From Aricia agestis (lineage: Eukaryota; Arthropoda; Insecta; Lepidoptera; Lycaenidae): 64,000 nucleotides of DNA. The stretch is from the NCBI RefSeq assembly GCF_905147365.1, contig NC_056410.1, positions 7,167,501 through 7,231,500 on the forward strand, in the 5' to 3' direction. Position 1 is the first letter of the stretch. Each line of letters opens with the position of its first letter. Below the pieces are notes generated by a model that saw only the letters and a program-made list of their open reading frames with translations, did no database searches and was not told the DNA's origin. Positions 54,889-64,000 of this stretch are shown piece by piece. The position numbers and the translations under genes were made by a program.

Positions 54889-57800
54889 AGATCCGCAGAC
54901 CAAGCACACAGAATTTTAGTATAAGATGTCTAGACTCCAGCGGTTTTGGAGGATTTTGCCAACGATCAACGCGGCACGAGAATTTTATATAGATGTGATT
55001 GTAAGATAGTACTTGTAATCTTGGTGTATTGCACACATATTACGTATATGTGTGTGTGACAAAGTATCGTCGTCAATTTTCAACTTTACACTTACCATGA
55101 CCGTCGAGGTGAGCTCGAAATGTTTGGAGACGTCTCCTCATAACATTAAATCGCTGTTGTTTCCAACAAAAGTGCTGAGGCGGCGTGTTTGAAGTTTATA
55201 ATAAAATCCGAGTGTTATCCCGGCCAACATTTGTTCAGCTGTTCGGGTTGTTTCCCTATTTGGCTCCACGCTGGTTTTAAATTGTACTTTAATGTGTTGG
55301 TACAGTCGCCTACACTTGCAAGATTTCGATGTTATGTCTACAGGAATAAGGCGCAAGAGTTGTAGGTGGGTCTATCGTTGCCGGGTTCATTAAATGGAGA
55401 TTTCGTTAATTTTTCCTCGTTTCTTTTGAGGCTGTTGGAGAATTGTTTGGACGTTACCTGTTTATGGCCAAGTTCCTTTGGCACTTAAACTCATCGCGTA
55501 AAGTGGGTTACTTGAGTCGTTATTGTATTCATTTACATAATAATAATATTATGGAATTTGAATAATAGATAATAATATCTATTATTCAAATTCCAAACTT
55601 TTTGTCAGGCTAAGGATTTGGTGCTAAGTAAGCAGAACCTACTAGCTTATTGTATGTTAAGTACTAAGGTATACATCATTTATTTAATTAAAAACAAGAT
55701 GTTGCCGCAACTACGTCAAGCTAAAATTCGTTTTACCGTACAATTTTTCCGGTACAAAAACTATCAACCTTTCCAAGGACTTAAAGTTATCCTAAATATA
55801 CCCTTTAAAATCGGATCAGACGTATTAAATTTTCAGACAGGGACACAATAACTGACACATTTTATGGATTATGTTATGGAATATGAATATTCTGGATTCC
55901 ATAATCCATTTCCCTATCCAGTCGACATCACTCCATTTGTAATGTCGGACTAAACTACGTTATATTTCTGTCGGAACACGGAAAACCCTAAACTCGATCC
56001 TCATCTTGCGGGACATTTATTATTTAATACGCCGAAGCGAAACAGCTTTGTCTTATAAAACGGAACAATGGACAGGAACGTACTGCGATGAAATATGTAG
56101 CGCCCGAACCTCGGTACCGTAGGCACCAGTTCCACGAAGCACGGAACAAAACTGTGGGAGAGGTAAATTGTTCTGGAGTATACTGCAACCGTTGAAGCTG
56201 TACCGAAATTGTTTTAGAAACTGATGAATTTGATGCTAATTGTGGCTAGCTTTATAGATTATTCTGATATAGATTTTAGATCTAGAGAAAATTGATTTTA
56301 AATCAGACTCTATTAGCCTAAGCCTTAAAGTATACTAAAATTGTTGAATTTGTGAGACGTCTTCAATATACTGTTTATTGCTTCGTACTTTTGGACTGTC
56401 AGAATCATCCGGAAGGAACAAATCTAATATTTAGTTGCAGCTATGGAATGTAAATTAGAATATGTAATTTCATAATGATGCTTTAACGTTGTTAGTGGCG
56501 GCCGAAAAGGAAGATCTTCCGACCGAGCGAGATAGCATGCTCGGTCAGGCCGAAGCCCACTGACGTCATTTCAGACGTTGTATATATCTTGCCGTTCTCC
56601 GAAACTTCGATAGCGCGATGCAGGAATGTTAGGCGAATTGTGGGTACCGCCACAATGCCAATGGATTGAAGCACAGAAAGATACAAGTAGCGAGGTCAGT
56701 AGTCGATTTTAATCGTGTATAGCTAGAGTACAGTTATTATCTACAATGAGGAGTTAGCAATAGTGAATAGGTGCACTATAAAATATAAACGCACTACGTG
56801 TTTGACTCCAGGAACACGTTTAAGTACTGACTAGAGTCGAGACCGTGCCCCGACTCTACTATTCTAAGGCTGCATATAATTGATGTAAATACAAAGCACA
56901 GACAGCTTCCAGTTCCTTGTTCAATCCAGTCAATTTGCTGCTGTAACTCTGCTTGAAAACTGCCCATAAATTCGCAAAGATGAAACTGAGAAAAAATTGC
57001 AAAGTCGCTTGATATTGAATGAGAATACCATTTTGTAATTTAACAGCAAACAGACTGGTTCGAACAAGAAACGGAGCTGCATCAATGTTACAGTAGAATC
57101 GTAGAGTCGAACACTGAGTTCAACTCCGGCACTAACGCAATTTGCCGACAACTATGTAATTGTCTCCCGGCACAAAGCAAGAGATGCCAATTGATTCCTA
57201 ATAGCCGCTGTTAGCTGTACCGTTCCGAATGCTCGCCTATTCGAAGTGCTATCGCTTCCAATGAAACTTTTGAAGCAAACAGCCGGGGAGGAATTCAGCA
57301 AGTACGCAACATTAAACAAGTAAAATTGGATTTCGAAGCGGGCAAATATCGGGGGCGAAAGTAGTTTGAGAGCCCGCGCTTCGCTGGAATTAGTTTTTGT
57401 AGTGATTTACACTGCACTATTGCTCTTTGCTCTTGGTGTTATGAGTCCGAGATTGTACCTCATATTATTATGTTGCGTTCAATGCTTCGTCCTCAAAATT
57501 GTCATGAGCATTTTCGTGTATTTAAATCACAAATAACCGTAATCTCTTCTAGTTTTAAAGACCTTTCATGATTCCGTGTTCAAATAGGAGAAAGGGAAAA
57601 ATACCGACTTTAATTTTTTAACTTTTATTTAGCACTCCAATCAAAGAAATTTCGAGGTCGTGGTGTATTCTAAAGAAATGAATAATTACTTAAGACCCTT
57701 GTTTAACCCATTGTCTCTTGGGGATGAAAGTTGTTGAACAGACCAAAAAAGTCTGGACTTTACAACGATGGCTTCGGTGTTAAATTTATTCTTTTTAATC

Positions 57801-58924
57801 AAAATTTTCGGCAAATAGTCAATTTGAATCCCACGTAGGTTGCCAGTTTATTGAAAGGGGTATATTGGATAATCCTACCCCTCTCCCCACTTGAAATGCC
57901 GCATCGACTTTACAATGAGAGATCAGAATCTGCATATAACAAGTGCAATCTTCCGATGTGGAGTCATGGCGAATATGTCATGTGAGCAAAGTTTATGCGA
58001 CTGCGCCAAAATAATGTTTTTGAGTGTAGATTTATACTAAGTAACAATCAGTAAGTGTGGCTGACATTTGTAGATTTTCGTTTCAATATCTACCCATTAT
58101 ACTTAAAAAAAGGCTATGATGATCCATGAATCACTATGGACAAACAAGTGATTTGAAACTTACAGAGAGCCAAATTAGTTCAGTGGCCACGATCAACGTC
58201 GATTGTGCATGTTTGTTTCTCAATTATATTGACAATCATATTTATCCATCACTGCCAAAAGTAGAGTCATCTAGACAGACATGCGGTACATACTATAAGT
58301 TACATCCTTCCTTATGCGATAATATTACGGTCCTTGGGAAAACGAAAACTAAATTCTCGCGTGCATTGAACGACCTTTTCTCTCGGGTCGCGTCCAATTT
58401 ACTTCTCAGAATGTATTTACTTGGCTTTAATAAGTCCTCTTGGAGATAATTACTTGTATTCCGAATAAAAAATGTTCTTAATCTCTAGAGTAAAGGTTCC
58501 CAAACATGGAAGGAAACTGAAACCACAGATACTCTCCGTTTTTGGGCGAGATTGATTGGTATTAACTGTCATGAGTGTCATATAGTAAGAAGGACATGTT
58601 ATGCTAATTAAAATAATTTTGCAATCATTAAAAACTTTACTCTACTTAGCAGAATAAGTTACCGTAAAATTACAATATATTAAGTCTTATCTAGGCTAGA
58701 TTGTAATAATTATGAAATACTTATACAGGTATTTCGTGTATAAATCAAAATAAAAACTTTGTAAAATTAAGTAAACATAAAAAAAAGAAAAAAAACATTA
58801 AACCGGAACCGTAAGTTCTACGCCACGGAAACCTGGGGATACGCAGTACCTTTATAGTGCCTCTTAAATTACTTACCTGATTTCAAATTCAACTACTTTT
58901 TAAAAGCTTTTATTTAACTTTGTC
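54889..58924. other. Intronic sequence with one perfect hairpin
   Basis: A perfect 19-bp hairpin with a 4-nt loop lies at 55553-55594 (GGAATTTGAATAATAGATA). A second, smaller one (ATGGATTATG / CATAATCCAT) frames 55864-55909. A 107-codon frame at 58126-58449 is the longest unexplained one but has no recognisable domain. No gene is claimed. Confidence 0.4.
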
Positions 58925-59540
58925 TGTATGTAACTATGTATGTAAGTATGTATGTTACGGTGGAATTTTGGAACTCAATTTTGAAGTAGATTTATGTAAC
59001 CGATTGAGCTGAAATTTTGCATACGCGTTTAGTTTGGATGACCATGCACGATGTGGTATGTGACATCACTCTAAATCCAATATGGCCGACCATCAATGAT
59101 GGCGAAATAGTTATTTTCTATGCAGTCCTACAATATGGATATTAAATGAGAGAGCTTTTTGAGAGTAACTCGAAAACGAATGTAACGTCATTCTACATCC
59201 AAAATGGCGGCGCATCCAAGATAGGCGAATAGTTATTTTTAATGCACTACTGCAATATGGGTATCAAATGAAAGAGCTCATTGAGAGTATCATGAAAACG
59301 AATGTACTGTCATTCTACATTCAATATGGCGACTCATCCAAGACACGGGAATACATAGTTATTTTTAATGCACTTCTGCAATATGAGTATCAAATGAAAG
59401 GGCTCATTGAGAGTAACTCGGAAACGAATATAATGTCATTCTACATACAAAATGGACGCTCATCCAAGATAGGGGAATAGTTAGTTTTAAAGCACTTCTG
59501 CTTTAATATATTAAATAAAATTATATGGGTATCAAATAAA
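58925..59540 (+). repeat. Four-unit tandem array, ~124-bp period
   Basis: Units can be lined up on (CATTCTACATCCAAAATGGC)-like sites at 59064, 59189, 59310 and 59436, giving spacings of about 125, 121 and 126 bp. Each carries ATATGGGTATCAAATGAAAG AGCTC, TTGAGAGTAACTCGAAAACG and a GGCGAATAGTTATTTTTAAT box. The 5' lead (TATGTATGTAAGTATGTATG, GATTGAGCTGAAATTTTGCA) is a common insect repeat motif. The 70-codon frame at 59268 is produced by the array. Confidence 0.8.
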
Positions 59541-59559
59541 AGGGAGCTCATTGTGGGTC

Positions 59560-59660
59560 GTTGTGTCGTATTATGTCATGTCGTGACGTGACGTGACGTG
59601 ACGTGACGTGTCGTGTCGTGTCGTGTCGTATCGTGTCGTATCGTGTCATGTTATGTCAAG
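59560..59660 (+). repeat. GTGAC / GTGTC pentamer minisatellite
   Basis: GTCGTGACGTGACGTGACGT moves into GTGTCGTGTCGTGTCGT and then GTATCGTGTCGTATCGTGTC. This shows successive spread of point variants of a five-base unit. It adjoins the ~124-bp tandem array. Confidence 0.85.
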
Positions 59661-61330
59661 TCAAATCCAGTCTGGTTTTAGACAATTTATGTTAAGTGAA
59701 ATTTAAATTTTTAGTCATGTAGAAATAAACGGAATATTTAAACAACTCGCTAGATATAGACACGGTTTTTCACTGATTAAAATCAAGTACAATTTCTTTA
59801 AAGGACTTAAGTTAATCAGATTTTAACAAATTCTTGAAACAAAACAAAACTAAAAACAGACTAATAGACTAATAAATCTACCCAGAGATATCAAAAAATT
59901 AATTATATTCAAAAAACTTTTTGAAAAAACTTAACGATCTAGTTAGTATTTAATAAATGTATTGAAATAAAAAATATAATATCAATTTAATGCTAATTAA
60001 ATTGGTACCTACTAGTTTATTCACAAATCGCGCGACAAGCTTTTCTTATCATGCAAATTGTACAGTATATTGAGGTTATACCTTTATATACATTTCAAGG
60101 AAAAATTTATTCTCGTCTTTTAAGAGTGTTTTTAAAATAAAAGCTTTTTTCAAAAAGTTTTTTTGAATATAATTTTTTGTATTTTTTTAATTCTTTACAT
60201 TAAATCTAAAATCTACAAGTGTTTATTCATCTGCTTACATATAATAATTGAGGTTGTATAAATTAAAATACAAATCGGTTAAATTCATTGTCTTGTTATT
60301 TTTAGCTATGACGAAAATTTTAATCTGTTTGGTATTGCTTTGGCTGGTATTAACAATGTTTAACTTTAAGATTTTATAAAATAATTTTATATACGCTATG
60401 TTATGGCAATTATTCTTAAATCTTAAATCCAAAGGCATACATGTACTTAAGTACACAAGGCTAGGCTAGGTTTGTAAAGAATTGGTATTACAAAATGGCA
60501 GGAAAAAATCTGAGTGTGTAAAATAGCACTACTTACGTAGGTACTTTAAAATATTAATCAAAAAGAGCAATTTAAATATCATATTAGTCATGTTTATCAG
60601 TGGATACTCTATGAAGTACGAATTTAAACATGATTGCTATTTGCGATGAACTGCATTATTTGTTGTGGTGAAAATAAATTGAAACAGCCTAGCCGTATTA
60701 CGTATAAAACATTCAGTAAAGTTTGTCTGTCGGTCTGCGGTGCCTGGTACTTCCGGCTTTCGATGTCCAACGTGATGGGTGACCGCGCATTCACAGACAG
60801 GTAAATAGTCTGTATGGTTATTCGACGTTGCGAAAATGAATAGTATTAGTCCATACTAATACTTAATAAAACTATTTTTAACTAAACATATTATAAATTT
60901 TAGATTTGCTTAGCCCTTGGGCCATCACTTATTATATTTTTATAATTATATTAATAATATAGTTTTAATTTGAAACAATGTGATACATTATATTATGTTG
61001 AGGTATTGTAGTTTAAGGTGCTCTGTTGCTATATAATGTTCCTAGACTATATTATATAAGTTACTCTATGGTTCCTAGTTCCTACCTCCCGTTGGTACAT
61101 AGGACTTAGGTTGGAACTTGGAATAAGGTGACAACAGTTAACACTATAACACCGCGCCGGTGTAGGTAGATTTATTCGGTACTTAGTTACACTTCTTTCT
61201 GAAGTTTTAAGTGCTTAATGCTTGTGCTGTAAAAAGTATACGAAACGACCATTCCTGATGAAACTTCTAAACAGATTGTCGTAAAAGTTAAAACAATATT
61301 ATCATAGTTGCCTTATACAAAGTACACTTA
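59661..61330. other. Very AT-rich intronic sequence
   Basis: Runs of A and T dominate. CAAAAAACTTTTTGAAAAAA near 59915 is partly inverted near 60150 (TTCAAAAAGTTTTTTTGAAT). No gene or classified repeat is recognised. Confidence 0.4.
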
Positions 61331-61612
61331 GACTGGGTTGCACCAACTAACTTCGACTTTAACCTTAACTATAACCGGAAAAATTGACAGATGTCGTATG
61401 AGAATATGGGGTGTTTGGACGCCATATTTAACTATAACTATAACCACGCCTCTGGTGCAACCCAACCTGGTGTAGTTATAGTTAAGGTTAAGGTTATCAG
61501 TTATCGTCAAAGCGTCCATTATGGACTTTTACTAGGTATTTGGCAGTTCATTTGATATTTTGTTATGGTTAAAGTTAAAGTTATAGTTAAAGTAAGTTGG
61601 TGCAACCCACCC
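61331..61612. mobile_element. 282-bp MITE with TTA flanks
   Basis: GACTGGGTTGCACCAACTAA and the inverted GGGTGGGTTGCACCAACTTA are the ends, with TTA outside both (61328-61330 and 61613-61615). Words of the form TTTAACTATAACTATAACC recur in both orientations, and GGTGCAACCCAACCTGG in the middle is an internal end-like sequence. It may be a composite of two related elements. Confidence 0.85.
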
Positions 61613-61615
61613 TTA

Positions 61616-63491
61616 TAGCTTATTACTATACAACTAGAGTTAAACTTGTACTTACTATAACCACGAGTAAGTATTCAGTCGCCAAAGAATTGCGTTTTAC
61701 CAACTCTAAATACAAATTTTATTCTAGGTTTCTTAGGACTAGCTTCCTATATGATGCTTATTGCCTATGCTCATTTCAAAATCTATGCTTCTGCTATACA
61801 GAATACTGTTAAGACTTCAGTTTAGACTACTCTATCTCAATACAGGCTCCATTTTAACAAAATTTAGTATACATCTGGATAATTTCAATACCTAATTGCT
61901 TTGTTATTTCGGTCTAAATTTACTGTTTCGTACGTATATTGTGCTATTGTGTACTATTGTGCGCATATCATGCAGGAAGCGCTATTCGGCAATCCTTTCG
62001 CTCCTGTCAGCTCCGATGAATATCAAATTCGTTCAATAACCTGCCAATTGTTAGCTCATCCTTTGTTACAACTATAATGGCTGATGCCGAATTGTGTTGC
62101 GTTTTGGGCGATGTAAAAAAATATCGTTTTTTAAACCAAGGCAAACGCGGCGGATTCCTTAAACTGTTAAATATTTACAATATTCAGTATAATATTATGT
62201 ACACTTTCCCTACGTTACTGTCCTACATAAAAAGTTTAAAATTTACCGATTTTTTCACCAGAATCGGCTAAACAGCTTACGGTTCAGCGCACAGACAATA
62301 CAGCTCTCCGTAATGGTCTACTTAAGGAGCCCTTTAATTTATTGACCATTGTCTCTGACCGAACACGACAATCGACCACGACCCAGTAGATTTAAACGAG
62401 CCCTCCCCGAAACTCGAGGGCATCATAATTGTTTCAATTTACCTGTTTTAGTACCTATTTCATTATTACTGTCCGTTTTTTGGCTAACGCCGAAAAACAA
62501 CTCTGAATTGACATCTGGAAAGGATGACTTGTTGGATTATATTATTATCAGTCAGACTACACCTCTGGTTGAACATAGCTATGTATTTTATTGTAGCAAT
62601 TCTATTTTCAAATTGCCACGAAAATTGTTTGAAGACTGAAAAGCCCTTTTATCTAATACCCATATCAATTTTTTTCAGGAACTCACAAGCACCCCACGTT
62701 TCCATAACAAACTCTTATTCTCGAAAAAAAGATTAAAGGTGTAAGGAGAAGTTAATATCGTCATAATGACCCCGCTCCCACACATCAAAGAGTCGCAATA
62801 TCGAAGGCTTTGAGGCTACGAATACGAGGTTTTATGTCGTTGAAAAATCCTCCTTCCGCTTAAATACGTGAATTAGGTATAAGCATTAATTACTGAAGAC
62901 AGTTCAATGAACGGCGTGTGAGGTCGATTTTTCATTATCACACGTACTGAAAATGACGTAAAGTAGCGTGGTTTGGTGATTGTGTGTGTGTAAGTGTATG
63001 TAAATGAAGCTTAGATGTAGTAAATGACGTGCGGTATTATGGTTTTTTATTTGATCTGAGGATGGCATGGCATTTCCAGCTGGATGTTGACTCCAAGGCT
63101 ACTTACGTAGAGACTACCCCGGGAATAGGGATGTAGAGATCGCCCAGAAAAGTACTAACATCAAAGTAATTAAAGTGTCATTGGTTTAAATCGAATAGAC
63201 GCAAACAAGGGAGGTTAATGAAGGGTGCATGTGCCACCGCAGTCTGGTATAAACACACTTGTCAAAACCGAGCGCAAGTGACCGCTCGAAATTAAATGTT
63301 TGTTCCGCGACTGGGCGAGTGGGCGCACGTCGAGTGCACGAGAGCCCCGAGCTTCGAGTTTTTGATTACTTTTATAATTAAAATGCACGTCGCATGTGTA
63401 AGCCGGGTGCAGGCTGGCGCGGGCGATATAGTATAGGTCCCATTAACAATTTTTTTGGTATACCTATTTACGCCTTTATATTGTTGTTTTC
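61616..63491. other. Intronic sequence, nothing recognised
   Basis: Frames at 62077 and 62349 lack domains and splice support. CpG content rises from about 63240 towards the next element. Confidence 0.35.
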
Positions 63492-63789
63492 GGCGCTTTA
63501 CAGACGAAGGGGCGGGGCGGGCAGGTCAGTTTCGTCGCGAACGATAGCACAAAGGGAATACGCATACGGTGGGCAAAAAGACCACGCCGCAGGTGCCCGG
63601 CGCGCACTGGCGGCGCATGTCGGCGCGGCGGCTGCCCGCCGTGGATCACACAAACCAGTTTACAAGCAGTAACGCCATGTAACGCAGACGGTGTGTGCTT
63701 TGTGTACGCGGCGCGGGCAGCCGCAGACATCGACGGGCGTACGCAGCGAAATTGACCGGCCCGCCCCACCCCGTCGTCTGCAAAGCGCC
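63492..63789. mobile_element. ~298-bp GC-rich inverted-repeat element
   Basis: GGCGCTTTACAGACGAAGGG GCGGGGCGGGCAGGTCAGTT TCG is matched in inverted form at about 63747-63789 with five or six differences over ~43 bp. A small second hairpin (GGCGC..TTATGCGCC) follows the right end. Open frames on both strands (Ala/Arg-rich) reflect the GC content and are not genes. Target duplication was not defined. Confidence 0.65.
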
Positions 63790-64000
63790 TTAGGCGCATA
63801 AGGCGCTAACCACGGCGCAACTACCTTTTTTGAACTTAGGGCGTTATTTTAGGTTCCTAGCAGTTCAGTAGTGAAGGCTGGTCTTTCTTCAGTGGGAACC
63901 CTAGCCTAGCCTTTAGTTGGGATTATACAGGTAAGGGTTTGCAGAACATGAAGGACATAATTGGGTTGGGTAATCCACTGATTAGTAAATTTATTGTTTA
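63790..64000. other. Window end, nothing recognised
   Basis: No gene or repeat was identified. Confidence 0.35.

Larger units (their letters stand above)
1614..64000 (+). other. Inferred 5' part of the first AGAP intron (at least 62 kb)
   Basis: The intron starts at the GTAAGT donor at 1614. I found no later reading frame resembling the expected next AGAP segment (the conserved NSQEW region leading into the GTPase-like domain), although short exons are easy to miss by eye. Long first introns are common for genes of this kind. Everything listed below, including a complete Harbinger transposon, would then lie inside this intron. The alternative is that some candidate exons here belong to other, nested genes. 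Confidence 0.55.

Noticed and set aside
59268..59480. 70-codon repeat protein
   Set aside because: The frame is produced by the ~124-bp tandem array and is not kept open in all units.
58980..59660. CRISPR-like array
   Set aside because: The repeats are contiguous and diverged, without unique spacers, in a eukaryotic genome.
63394..63799. Ala/Arg-rich genes on both strands or a CpG-island promoter
   Set aside because: The GC-rich stretch has inverted ends and looks like a mobile element.

Overview
The window looks like genomic DNA of a moth or butterfly. It is AT-rich and crowded with dispersed repeats of lepidopteran type: tRNA-headed SINEs, repeats ending in TTTATAATATTAGTA, GACA tracts and many short inverted-repeat elements. 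The genes have spliceosomal introns and there is no operon structure. This taxonomic call is an inference from repeat style and one conserved exon.

Layout. At 1418-1613 (+) lies the first coding exon of a centaurin-gamma/AGAP ArfGAP gene (CenG1A in flies). It ends in a strong phase-1 donor (GTAAGT at 1614). I found no second AGAP exon, so nearly all the remaining 62 kb is probably the first part of a giant first intron. Nothing else is recognised as a host gene. Two short reading frames (31034-31195, signal-peptide-like with a good donor; 40718-about 40869, preceded by a GC-richer leader) are possible nested exons.

The best-supported complete unit is a PIF/Harbinger DNA transposon at 13430-16797. 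It has a TAA target duplication, about 30-bp terminal inverted repeats, a spliced 416-aa DDE transposase on the + strand and a three-exon, 313-aa MADF (Myb/SANT-like) protein on the - strand. The two genes are interlocked: the last MADF exon sits inside the transposase intron, and the last transposase exon sits inside MADF intron 2. All splice phases agree. The element lies inside a larger pair of ~390-bp inverted repeats (9722-10120 and 16885-17271).

The rest is a mosaic of repeats. It includes a degraded P-type element with an exact 8-bp target duplication and a THAP-domain remnant (49007-50901); a 601-bp piggyBac-type MITE at TTAA inside another repeat (27346-27946); and a tRNA-headed SINE with a 13-bp target duplication (26552-26914). 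There are also five large copies of a poly-A-tailed SINE-like element, a LINE 3' remnant, several Harbinger-like (TAA/TTA) and mariner-like (TA) MITEs, two copies of a CRE-containing inverted-repeat family, long fold-backs, near-perfect hairpins, a four-unit tandem array with a pentamer minisatellite, and two long (TA)n tracts. Several nested insertions give a relative order of events. No rRNA, functional tRNA or CRISPR array was seen. All calls are by eye from the sequence; no database search or alignment was run.
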